From positions 4,600,886-4,664,885 of the forward strand of contig NC_019697.1 of assembly GCF_000317145.1 (NCBI RefSeq): DNA of 64,000 nt, written 5' to 3'. Under the pieces are notes generated by a model. The model had not been told where the DNA came from. It saw only the letters and a list, made by a program, of their open reading frames with translations, and did not search any database. Positions 1 through 7,485 of this stretch are shown here, in pieces; position 1 is the first letter of the stretch, and each line of letters starts with the position of its first letter. This DNA comes from Chamaesiphon minutus PCC 6605 (GTDB taxonomy: Bacteria > Cyanobacteriota > Cyanobacteriia > Cyanobacteriales > Chamaesiphonaceae). The position numbers and the translations under genes were made by a program.

Positions 1-335
1 ATTACTTAGTCTTGCCAACCCCGCCAGCTCCAATGGATCTGGCGGCATTGATTCGCACGGTCAGACAGGTGGTTCTGCCCACGAAAATCGGCCATCGCGT
101 CCTGTTGACTAAAGTGAATGCTCGCGGTTTGAGAGAAGCTCAAGAAGCACAACAAACCTTATTAGAGTGTCAGATTCCGGTTTACTATACAGTAATTCGG
201 AACTTGAAAATTCACGAACGGGCGGCGATGGCAGGCTTGCCCATCAGTCAATTTAAAAGTCAAGCAGCCGCACCCGCAGCCGCAGACTACCGTTGTGTCG
301 TCAATGAAATCTGGAAAGACTGGAGCAAAATATGA
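1..335 (+). CDS. mcdA: McdA-like ParA-family ATPase, C-terminal part (cut by window start)
   Basis: The reading frame is open from the window edge (frame beginning at base 3), so only the last ~110 residues are visible. They contain the ParA/MinD-type C-terminal pattern: a LVLPTPPAPMDLAAL strand-loop, LLTKV, then CQIPVYYTVIR and a closing EIWKDW. The Walker A and switch motifs lie outside the window. The stop codon overlaps the start of the next gene (ATGA), which suggests translational coupling. ParA ATPases of the McdA group bind the nucleoid and, with McdB, space carboxysomes. The McdA assignment rests mainly on the mcdB-like neighbour and the carboxysome shell genes behind it; the fragment alone supports only ParA family. 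Confidence 0.72.
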   Translation, partial: YLVLPTPPAPMDLAALIRTVRQVVLPTKIGHRVLLTKVNARGLREAQEAQQTLLECQIPVYYTVIRNLKIHERAAMAGLPISQFKSQAAAPAAADYRCVVNEIWKDWSKI

Positions 336-784
336 CTGTTAGAAAAAAAAGATCTTCACCTGCTGATGTATTGCGGCAAGAAATGCAGCAACCATTGGTC
401 ATCCCCGAACGGAGTGCTGCCCCCAACAATACTCCTCAAAACCCCCCAACCACTCCTACGCCAACAACTACTAATAATACTACCGACATGACTCCCCCTA
501 ATAACGATGATGCCGCTACCATCGCCCAACTTAAAGCGGCTCAAGAGAAAGAAGCCAAACAGCAACAGCAGCAACTCGAAGCTGTCACTAAAGAATTGAA
601 AGAAGCTCAAGAAAAAATCCTCAAGCTAGTAGAACAAAACCAAGCACCCGCTAAGAACAAGAGTGCGGCAATCGTCAAACAAGATACATCCAGATCCAAT
701 GCTTCAATTACGGCTCGTCCGACCGAATCCCGTGAGGAAACAGCTCGTCGTCGCGCCAACACCGATATCGGCTGGCTCGACTAA
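332..784 (+). CDS. mcdB: McdB-like carboxysome positioning adaptor
   Basis: A 150-residue, low-complexity protein with the three-part layout known for McdB. Residues 1-25 are basic (TVRKKRSSPADVLRQEM). Residues ~30-60 are a Pro/Thr/Asn-rich disordered stretch. Residues ~65-105 are a Gln/Glu/Lys-rich predicted coiled coil (KEAKQQQQQLEAV). A disordered tail ends in a single tryptophan (DIGWLD). A lone C-terminal Trp is a described hallmark of McdB, a protein that phase-separates and links McdA to carboxysomes. It overlaps the ParA-type gene by 4 bases and is followed by ccmK3, ccmK4 and ccmO, which strongly supports the role. Sequence conservation in this family is low, so context carries weight. 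Confidence 0.8.
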   Translation: MTVRKKRSSPADVLRQEMQQPLVIPERSAAPNNTPQNPPTTPTPTTTNNTTDMTPPNNDDAATIAQLKAAQEKEAKQQQQQLEAVTKELKEAQEKILKLVEQNQAPAKNKSAAIVKQDTSRSNASITARPTESREETARRRANTDIGWLD

Positions 785-959
785 TGGCGAACGACTGGTG
801 ACGAACGTAGCAATTCTGCTTTGCAGAGGCTCTGCCAACGACTCTAGCGATTGACTATTGTCACTTTCTGGATGAAAAACACAATCCAGTTAGAGCCTAT
901 TTCTACCTCGTAACCAATTTATGCTGGCTATTTGTCGATCTTTGTAAGGAGTATTTTGT

Positions 960-1286
960 ATGGCTGATGCGCGAAGTTCCGCTCAGGCAGTGGGCACGAT
1001 CGAAACCGACGGATTCCCCCCCGTCTTAGCCGCTGCTGATGCCATGGTTAAAGCCGGAAATGTTACCTTAGTGTACTTTGGTTTAGCAGAGCGCGCTGAG
1101 TTTATCGTAGCGGTTCGCGGAACTGTATCTGAGGTGCAACAAGCTGTTGCGGCTGGCGTCCGCGCGGGTGAAGAAGCTAAACGTGGCGGAGTAGTGAGTC
1201 ACTATATCGTTCCGCATCCAACTGGCAATGTAGATAGCGTATTACCAATTCACTATACATCGGCATCAGAAGATTTTTGGGTGTAA
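960..1286 (+). CDS. ccmK3: Carboxysome shell protein CcmK3 (BMC-H)
   Basis: 108 residues with a single bacterial microcompartment domain from residue ~10: [19 protein letters not shown], then VTLVYFGLAER and SHYIVPHP. The LVYF-LAER and SHYIVP segments are typical of CcmK3 rather than CcmK1/K2, whose motif is LVGYEKIG. CcmK3 is a minor hexamer subunit known to form mixed hexamers with CcmK4, the next gene. An AAGGAG ribosome binding site lies at 946-951, 8 bases before the ATG. The C-terminal tail (SASEDFWV) is short. The 296-bp gap to ccmK4 holds a 94-bp palindromic repeat. Confidence 0.87.
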   Translation: MADARSSAQAVGTIETDGFPPVLAAADAMVKAGNVTLVYFGLAERAEFIVAVRGTVSEVQQAVAAGVRAGEEAKRGGVVSHYIVPHPTGNVDSVLPIHYTSASEDFWV

Positions 1287-1312
1287 TTTGGTGAAGAGTG
1301 GATAGTGGATAA

Positions 1313-1406
1313 CGATTTGCGTAACTCCTACGGAGTGGCTGTGCCTCCGGCAGGCTACGCCAACGCCAACGTCGGGAAACCCGACGGTTTAGCAAATCAA
1401 GACAGT
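1313..1406 (+). repeat. 94-bp palindromic repeat, copy 1 (left of ccmK4)
   Basis: This segment is the exact reverse complement of 2006-2099; all 94 positions match by eye. It contains nested palindromes: ACTCC-TACGGAGT near 1325, a GCCTCCGGCAGGC-like stem near 1343, and CGTCGGG-AAA-CCCGACG at 1370-1386. It begins GATTTGC and ends GCAAATC, like short terminal inverted repeats. It is non-coding, resembles a REP- or MITE-like mobile repeat, and with copy 2 brackets ccmK4. The central CGTCGGG hairpin recurs at 38777-38793. Confidence 0.9.
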
Positions 1407-1582
1407 GGATAGTGAAGCTATCGGTTAGTGTGGGCAACTATGGCAATATCTAAACTGCTAAATCCTGACTAAGTTATTAATCATTTAATTTATTTGTCTT
1501 CTCCCAACTCCCCGCTTCCCGCTCCCCGCTTTTAGTAAATCTAGTATGCGATCGATAATTTATTTTAGGAGTTTATATTTAA

Positions 1583-1930
1583 ATGGCTGATTCCATGAGT
1601 TCTCAACAGGCAGTTGGTTCGATCGAAACCAAAGGGTTTCCCGCTGTCTTAGCCGCTGCTGATGCGATGCTCAAAGCAGGACGCGTCACTCTAGTCGGAT
1701 ACCTTAGGGCTGGTAGTGCCCGTTTCACCGTCAACGTGCGCGGTGATGTCTCCGAAGTCAAGCAAGCAATGGCGGCTGGTGTCGATGTGGTCGAAAAAGT
1801 GTACGGTGGAACCTTAGAATCTTGGGTGATCATCCCGCGTCCGCATCCCAACGTTGAGCGAATTTTGCCAATTGGTTATACTGAAGAAGTCGAAGAATTT
1901 CGCGCTCAAGTTGAAGGTCGCATTAGCTAG
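1583..1930 (+). CDS. ccmK4: Carboxysome shell protein CcmK4 (BMC-H)
   Basis: 115 residues with one BMC domain: [39 protein letters not shown], and [12 protein letters not shown]. The RAGSARFT and WVIIPRPH segments are the CcmK4 signature. CcmK4 hexamers, with CcmK3, are thought to tune metabolite passage through the beta-carboxysome shell facets. An AGGAG site lies at 1567-1571, 11 bases before the ATG. The gene stands alone between two perfect inverted copies of a 94-bp repeat, so it may have its own promoter. A C-rich heptamer tract (CCCCGCT variants) lies just upstream at about 1507-1533. Confidence 0.9.
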   Translation: MADSMSSQQAVGSIETKGFPAVLAAADAMLKAGRVTLVGYLRAGSARFTVNVRGDVSEVKQAMAAGVDVVEKVYGGTLESWVIIPRPHPNVERILPIGYTEEVEEFRAQVEGRIS

Positions 1931-2005
1931 TAGCTAGCACTCATCTAAAGGATAGTTTCGATGTTAGCCGATCGCCATCGTAGAGCAAGGCTAGGTTCGC
2001 TATCT

Positions 2006-2099
2006 ACTGTCTTGATTTGCTAAACCGTCGGGTTTCCCGACGTTGGCGTTGGCGTAGCCTGCCGGAGGCACAGCCACTCCGTAGGAGTTACGCAAATCG
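2006..2099 (-). repeat. 94-bp palindromic repeat, copy 2 (right of ccmK4)
   Basis: Perfect inverted partner of 1313-1406. The 599 bp between the copies contain ccmK4 and its leader. The identity of the two copies points to recent duplication or gene conversion. In principle they allow inversion of ccmK4, or a very long stem when single-stranded. Confidence 0.9.
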
Positions 2100-2158
2100 C
2101 TATCTACTCTGTTCACTATCCACTAAATTTACCCTTGGGGAGACTCTCACAGCCAGTC

Positions 2159-2926
2159 ATGTCCAATATTCATGCTGAAAGTGCCATCGGGTTAGTATCC
2201 ACTCGCAGCTTTCCGGCGATGGTGGGAACGGCAGATATGATGCTCAAATCTGCTGCCGTCCATTTAGTAGGTTATGAAAAGATTGGCAATGGTTATTGTA
2301 CCGCCGTAATTCGGGGTCGCTTTCCGGACGTGAAATTGGCAGTAGCCGCAGGCGCAGAAGTTGCCGAGCAGATGGATGAATTGATCTCCAAATCGGTAAT
2401 TTCCCGTCCGTTTCCCAATCTCGATGCCGTCCTGCCAATTAGCGATCGATTGCTAGCACAAATTGTCAGCAAAAGCAAACTCAGCAATCTGGCTATCGGT
2501 CTGCTCGAAACTCGCGGTTTCCCACCGATGGTCGGCGCGATGGATGCGATGCTCAAAACAGCAGATGTGCATGTTGCTGGCTATGAAAAAACGGGTGCTG
2601 GCTTTTGTACCGCCATCATTCGCGGTACCGTCTCCAACGTCACGATCGCGCTCGATGTCGGCATGTCAGCCGCCGAGCAGATTGGCGAACTACGATCGAT
2701 CATGGTCATTCCCAGACCCCTAGAAGATTTAGAGCGGACGATTCCGACGGCTAGTTATTGGCTCGAACCCGTACTGACGATTCCCGAACAGCCACTAGTA
2801 CTACCGTTACGCTTGCCACAAGTTGTTAATGTCCCCGTCGTCGAAACTGCACCAATGGTCGAAGTGGAAGTCGTCGAAGCCGAGCCGCTAAAATTAAACG
2901 AAAACCGAGAATCGCTAGATAACTAG
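2159..2926 (+). CDS. ccmO: Carboxysome shell protein CcmO (tandem BMC domains)
   Basis: About 255 residues with two BMC domains in tandem. The first starts IGLVSTRSFPAMVGTADMM with LVGYEKIGNGYCTAVIRG. The second starts IGLLETRGFPPMVGAMDAM with VAGYEKTGAGFCTAIIRG. A Pro/Val/Glu-rich tail of ~50 residues follows (VPVVETAPMVEVEVVE). The domain order and length fit CcmO, an essential beta-carboxysome shell component, better than the shorter CcmP. I chose the ATG at 2159 (MSNIHAES); an in-frame TTG at 2135 would add eight residues with no better ribosome binding site. ccmK1, K2, L, M and N are not in the window, so this is a satellite shell locus. Confidence 0.85.
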   Translation: MSNIHAESAIGLVSTRSFPAMVGTADMMLKSAAVHLVGYEKIGNGYCTAVIRGRFPDVKLAVAAGAEVAEQMDELISKSVISRPFPNLDAVLPISDRLLAQIVSKSKLSNLAIGLLETRGFPPMVGAMDAMLKTADVHVAGYEKTGAGFCTAIIRGTVSNVTIALDVGMSAAEQIGELRSIMVIPRPLEDLERTIPTASYWLEPVLTIPEQPLVLPLRLPQVVNVPVVETAPMVEVEVVEAEPLKLNENRESLDN

Positions 2927-3051
2927 ATGTTGTCGAGCTAATCTACGATTCTCAGTCTTCGTAGCACAACAGTTGCTTGTATCATCACTCATACACTATA
3001 CATACAAGTCGGCTAGGCTTCGTTTTTGGTTGGTTTACACCTAACCCCCCT

Positions 3052-3798
3052 TTAATCGATGCCAAATTTTACCGAGACTACGGCGGTAATATCCTTATCG
3101 ATCGAGCTAGTATCGTATCTACCCTCACCACTAACAGCAGTTGAATAGCGGGGAGTGATTTGAAATACGCCAGTATCGGCACTGCGAACGCGACCGACGC
3201 GGTTGCCAGTGCTTTGGGCGATCGATTCGGCTCTGGCTTTGGCATCTTTGGTAGCTTCAGCCACCATCTCGATCCGCAGTTCGCTGAGTTTGTTGTAAAG
3301 ATACTCTGGTGGTTCGGAGGTAATGCCAATCCCTTCGTTAATTAGGGAGTTAATTTCCTGCGATAGTTTCGCATAACGATCTACTTGATTCGATCGAATT
3401 TCGAGTTGTTGAGTAAGTCTATAAGAAAGCGTTTTACCCGTTTCTCGACCATCGGTCACTTCCGGAACCGAAACAGTTGATAGAGAGCCGAGCGAAATCT
3501 CACTAGCCGGAACGTTTGCGGCTTTGAGATAGGCTTGGACTCGATCGATCCAACCTGTCAGTTGTTGATAAGCAGCCTGAGTAGTCGGTTGTTGACTTGT
3601 CAGCGTTACTCGCCAGACAATGTAGTCTGATTTAATCGGTCGTTTGGCAGAACCAGTAATGACCAAGGCATCATCCACTCGCTTCATATTGCCAATGGCT
3701 CCCGCCCATAAAAATGAGCTGGCGATCGCTGAAGCAGATAATAAGGCTAATCCGGCAAATAACTGAGGAAATCGATCGCGCGATCCAATGCTTTCCAT
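3052..3798 (-). CDS. SIMPL (DUF541) domain protein, membrane-anchored
   Basis: From the ATG at 3798 the protein has 248 residues: a hydrophobic N-terminal anchor or uncleaved signal (LFAGLALLSASAIASSFLWAGAI) followed by a SIMPL/DUF541 fold. Family features are the ITGSAKRPIKSDYIVWRVTL strand, ISLGSLSTVSVPEV, a YRLTQQLEIRS stretch and a helix with EATKDAKARAESIAQ. SIMPL proteins are periplasmic or outer-membrane facing and of poorly known function. The frame stays open 174 bases upstream, but that extension lacks a family match. It converges with ccmO and follows the beta-propeller-like gene on the same strand. Confidence 0.8.
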   Translation of the reverse strand: MESIGSRDRFPQLFAGLALLSASAIASSFLWAGAIGNMKRVDDALVITGSAKRPIKSDYIVWRVTLTSQQPTTQAAYQQLTGWIDRVQAYLKAANVPASEISLGSLSTVSVPEVTDGRETGKTLSYRLTQQLEIRSNQVDRYAKLSQEINSLINEGIGITSEPPEYLYNKLSELRIEMVAEATKDAKARAESIAQSTGNRVGRVRSADTGVFQITPRYSTAVSGEGRYDTSSIDKDITAVVSVKFGID

Positions 3799-3913
3799 TA
3801 ATTGTGACTCACACACACAAAATAAGTTGTTGCAGATGATGAAATTTTCACCATCCTCAATGCCAACTACACTGCGCGAGTAAGGATTCCGGAAGAGTGG
3901 ACGGGTAGGCTTT

Positions 3914-5182
3914 TTAATTAAGATGATTATCCAGATCCAAAATGACGACTTGCTCGATTGAATTATCGACAACTAGCCGCTGGGCGACGCCGCCTGGGAC
4001 GATGCCATAAATGGCACTACCGTTGCTGTAGACAATTTGACCGTCTGCGCCGATATCGAAAGCTAAGACGCCGCGATCGAGAACTTTGGGTTCGCGGTGC
4101 GGAAATTGTTCGACTAATTCCCACGAGCGGGGGACGATGGCGGGAGAGTCGGCATCGCCAAATCGCCGATTGCGCTCGATTTGAGCGGCAGTATCGACCC
4201 AGCGACCCAACAATTGCATTTGCTGTGCTCTACCTCGGCGGGGTTGGGATATTGCCAAAAGCGATTTACCCGTGTGACGGCGGGTAAAAAAATTCAGCCA
4301 TTCAAACACTGCTGTGACTAGACGTGCGGGGATCAGCAAGGTATCTTTGAGCACTTGAGAAAACCGCGCTCGCTGGCGCAAGGGCACGTAGGGACGGCGG
4401 ATATAGTACAAAGTGCCATCGGCAGTCATTTGGGGGCTGAGAAGGTCGTATTTGGGGTCGCTGGCGAGCGTAACAACTTCTTGTCGATCGAGATCTAGTT
4501 GCTCGATGGTCGAATGCTTTTGTTCGATAATACAACCTGACTCATCGCGACTGATGCCAGCAGACTGAAAGACGATCGCCTTGCGGAAACCCGGAATCCA
4601 TTTGGGAGCCAGATCGAGTGAGTCGCCTTCGGTAGCCTGCACCAAATGGACGGAATTTACAGGCATCGTCGCGATATTTGCGCTGCCATCTTTGGCAATG
4701 GCCGCGCAGGCAATTAACTGATATTCGGGATGAAAATCGACTCGATCGACTTTAAAATCTGCACTATGGAATAATCTTTTCTCTCTGGTTCTGGGGCGAG
4801 TATCTAAGGGTGTGGCTTTACCCAAGACATCGATCGTACCAGCAAACCGTTCGAGTGTAAAAATCCCGCCGACTTCTCCAGCTTCGAGGGTGTAAAGTAG
4901 ACGATCGGCACTAGTCGGACAAACACCTTGTACGGCAACAGAAACGCCTGAAGAAGATGAAGATTCACCTCTGGCGGCGCGATGCCGATCTCCATCTGCG
5001 GACATCCCCCCAGACATCAAATTTGCTGTCATACTTTTTTGCTTCCAGCCATTGCGCTGCTGCGTCTGGAACTCTCGTTGCTGTACCGCTTGCCCAAACT
5101 CACTAATAATCGTCTGGACATTGGCTTGACCCAATTTAAGGTAAAGTCTACCTCCCGATAGGTATGCAAAATTAAAACTCAT
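3914..5182 (-). CDS. Conserved cyanobacterial protein, probable beta-propeller
   Basis: 422 residues with no catalytic motif I recognise. Repeated short motifs of the form DxxxRVDFHPEYQLIACAA, ISRDESGCIIEQ, QMTADGTLYYIRR and FDIGADGQIVYSNGSAIYGI look like blades of a WD40- or TolB-like propeller. A low-complexity Ser-rich linker (ESSSSSG) sits near residue 75. There is no signal peptide, so it is probably cytoplasmic. Function is unknown. It lies 115 bases upstream of the SIMPL gene on the same strand, so the two may be co-transcribed. Confidence 0.6.
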   Translation of the reverse strand: MSFNFAYLSGGRLYLKLGQANVQTIISEFGQAVQQREFQTQQRNGWKQKSMTANLMSGGMSADGDRHRAARGESSSSSGVSVAVQGVCPTSADRLLYTLEAGEVGGIFTLERFAGTIDVLGKATPLDTRPRTREKRLFHSADFKVDRVDFHPEYQLIACAAIAKDGSANIATMPVNSVHLVQATEGDSLDLAPKWIPGFRKAIVFQSAGISRDESGCIIEQKHSTIEQLDLDRQEVVTLASDPKYDLLSPQMTADGTLYYIRRPYVPLRQRARFSQVLKDTLLIPARLVTAVFEWLNFFTRRHTGKSLLAISQPRRGRAQQMQLLGRWVDTAAQIERNRRFGDADSPAIVPRSWELVEQFPHREPKVLDRGVLAFDIGADGQIVYSNGSAIYGIVPGGVAQRLVVDNSIEQVVILDLDNHLN

Positions 5183-5323
5183 GTGACGGTCTTCAGTAAG
5201 CGTTAGCTGGTAGGCAGTTCGGGTCTGGTAGAATACCCGATATGCTGTTTATACTGTTCCCCAACTAGTACCAAGAGATCTCATTGTCAGCGAAATTTTT
5301 CCGAATTAGTCGCTAGTTAATAG

Positions 5324-6220
5324 CTAGGATTTAAGATTCAGTGGTGCGATTCCGGCTAAATCGAGAATTTGGGGAATCAGATCTTCGCGCTTGACAGCCA
5401 TCAAATGCACGCCTTGACAGAGCTTACTGGCTAACTGTACCTGTTCGGCTGCAATTTGAATCCCTTCACGCAGTGGTTCTGGAGATCGAGCCAATCGATC
5501 GATAATCTCTTGGGGAATTTCTACTCCCGGGACGTTCCGGTTGATAAATTCGGCATTTTTGGCAGATTTGAGCAGAAAAATTCCGGCGAGTACTGGCTTG
5601 TCATAACCGCTGGCGACGCGATTCATGAATTTATCGAGGATCTCAAAATCAGTAATGAGCTGACTTTGGAAAAATTGGGCACCTGCGGCCACTTTTTGCT
5701 CGAATCGTCGCTGCAAACCCGATATGCTCTTGCTCTGCGGATCTACCGCCGCACCGACAAATAAATCTACAGCCCCGTCAGGAAGGGGCTTGTCGTTGCC
5801 ATCGAGGCCGCGATTGAGGTTATCTACGATTTTTAACAATCTGACGGCTTCTAGGTCGAATACGGCCTTAGCGGTGGGACAATCACCTGCTTTGATCGGG
5901 TCGCCCGTGAGGGCTAAAATATTCTGAATGCCCAAAGCATGTGCGCCCAATAAGTCGCCCTGAAGTCCGATCCGATTGCGATCGCGACAGGCAAATTGGC
6001 ACACTGGTTCGATGCCCTGCTGGAGCAAGATCAGCGACGCCGCAAATGGCGACATCCGCATTACCGCTCGACTCCCATCGGTGATATTGACAGCATGAAC
6101 GCGTCCTTTAAGACAGTTTGCCATCTGCACCATGTGAGCGACATCTCCACCTTTGGGCGGAGCGACTTCCGCTGTAATTAGGAACTCACCAGCAGTTGCA
6201 GCTTGCCGAAAATTGTTCAC
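5324..6220 (-). CDS. metF: Methylenetetrahydrofolate reductase family protein
   Basis: A flavin-dependent reductase of the MTHFR family, which reduces 5,10-methylene-THF to 5-methyl-THF for methionine synthesis. Family signatures are TAEVAPPKGGD (active-site Glu), AVNITDGSRAVMRMS, FACRDRNRIGLQGDLLGAH and NILALTGDPIKAGD. I chose the GTG at 6220 (VNNFRQAATAGEF), giving 298 residues, the usual size for a bacterial stand-alone reductase. The open frame extends to 6316, but that part is translated heptamer repeat and is very unlikely to be real. Annotators may call it simply MTHFR; the metF symbol is by family. Confidence 0.8.
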   Translation of the reverse strand: MNNFRQAATAGEFLITAEVAPPKGGDVAHMVQMANCLKGRVHAVNITDGSRAVMRMSPFAASLILLQQGIEPVCQFACRDRNRIGLQGDLLGAHALGIQNILALTGDPIKAGDCPTAKAVFDLEAVRLLKIVDNLNRGLDGNDKPLPDGAVDLFVGAAVDPQSKSISGLQRRFEQKVAAGAQFFQSQLITDFEILDKFMNRVASGYDKPVLAGIFLLKSAKNAEFINRNVPGVEIPQEIIDRLARSPEPLREGIQIAAEQVQLASKLCQGVHLMAVKREDLIPQILDLAGIAPLNLKS

Positions 6221-6255
6221 GATCGCACCTGGAGAACTACATCTTTTATCATATC

Positions 6256-6412
6256 GGAGATGAGAGATGGGATAGTGAATAGTGAATGGTGGATAGTGAA
6301 TAGTGAGTTTAAACAAGGACGCAGGCGTCCTGGTTGATAGAGCCTAAAATTCAGCAACCAAAAACTACCCTCTAAGCGAAAACTATCCACTATCCACCAT
6401 TCACTACCCTCT
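6256..6412. repeat. Heptamer arrays flanking a GGACGC hairpin (metF/trpS gap)
   Basis: Next to the metF start the + strand reads (ATAGTGA)-type heptamers (about 6272-6307). Next to the trpS stop it reads the complementary (TATCCAC)-type heptamers (about 6383-6412). Between them at 6316-6331 is a perfect short palindrome, AGGACGC-AG-GCGTCCT. Read along the genes, the G-rich strand follows the trpS stop and the C-rich strand precedes the metF start. No gene lies here. Confidence 0.8.
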
Positions 6413-7411
6413 AACCGAAAAACCCATGGCTGCTTTAACATCAGCCAGAGTGCGCTCGGCGATAGTGGCGGCGCGATCTCTGCCGTTGCTAAGGACAGAT
6501 TCTAAGTAGGTTTTGTCTGCCATTGCTTCTTGATACTTGGTTTGGATCGGGCGGAGGTGTTCGATCGTGGCTTCTGTTAATAGGGGCTTAAATTGACCCC
6601 AGCCCAGATCTTGACACTCGGTGGCGACTGCTGCTTTGGTTTTGCCAGACATCAGCATATATAGTGTAAGCAAATTGCGACATTCAGGTCGATCGATCGC
6701 GTCAAAGTTCAAGCCAAGTTCGAGATCGGTTTTGCACTTTTTGATTTTTTTCTGGATTAGTTCTGGCGAGTCTAGTAAATTAATTCGACTCAAATCTGAT
6801 GGGTCGGATTTTGACATTTTTCTAGTGCCATCTGTTAGGCTCATTACTCTAGATCCATCAGCTTGAATGAGAGCTTCGGGTAGTTTTAAAACTGGCTGCT
6901 TTTTGGCAAATTGACGATTGAATCTGGCAGCAATATCGCGCGTCAATTCTAAGTGTTGCTTTTGATCTTCACCAACTGGAACTTTATCAGCTTGATATAA
7001 AAGAATATCCGCAGCCATTAATACGGGATAATCTAAGAGTCCGACGTTGACATTTTCGCCCTGCTTGATTGCCTTTTCTTTGAATTGAATCATGTCTTGC
7101 AACCAATTCAAAGGCGTGATGCAATTTAGGAGCCAAGCTAGCTCGCTGTGGGCGGGAATGTGTGATTGAATAAAAATACTGGCATCTTCAGTATTGATGC
7201 CACAGGCTAAATAGAGAGCCGCGATCGTGTAACTATTAGGAGCTAAAGTTTGCGGATCGTGGGGAGCAGTAATTGCATGAAGATCGACTACGCAAAAATA
7301 GTTTTCATAATTATGTTGCTGCTCGACCCAGTTACGGATCGAACCTAAATAATTACCTAAATGTAGATTTCCAGTTGGTTGAATGCCAGATAAAACACGT
7401 TTCTTAGTCAT
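6404..7411 (-). CDS. trpS: Tryptophanyl-tRNA synthetase
   Basis: 335 residues, the normal bacterial length. The class I signature is present as GNLHLGNYLGSI (HIGH-like) near the N-terminus and KMSKSDPSDLSRI (KMSKS) in the middle. Between them are VVDLHAITAPHDP, DYPVLMAADILLYQ and PVGEDQKQHLELTRDIA, the tryptophan-binding and family-typical segments. The start is the ATG at 7411 (MTKKRVLSGIQPTG); 33 further codons open upstream lack family similarity. It charges tRNA-Trp in the cytoplasm. It ends close to an inverted heptamer repeat. Confidence 0.96.
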   Translation of the reverse strand: MTKKRVLSGIQPTGNLHLGNYLGSIRNWVEQQHNYENYFCVVDLHAITAPHDPQTLAPNSYTIAALYLACGINTEDASIFIQSHIPAHSELAWLLNCITPLNWLQDMIQFKEKAIKQGENVNVGLLDYPVLMAADILLYQADKVPVGEDQKQHLELTRDIAARFNRQFAKKQPVLKLPEALIQADGSRVMSLTDGTRKMSKSDPSDLSRINLLDSPELIQKKIKKCKTDLELGLNFDAIDRPECRNLLTLYMLMSGKTKAAVATECQDLGWGQFKPLLTEATIEHLRPIQTKYQEAMADKTYLESVLSNGRDRAATIAERTLADVKAAMGFSVRG

Positions 7412-7485
7412 AAAAATGGCTCTACCGCAGCCAAGTCGGTCGATTTTTGGTAATGGTGTTTTATTATAGCATTTGCGGCTGGGTG

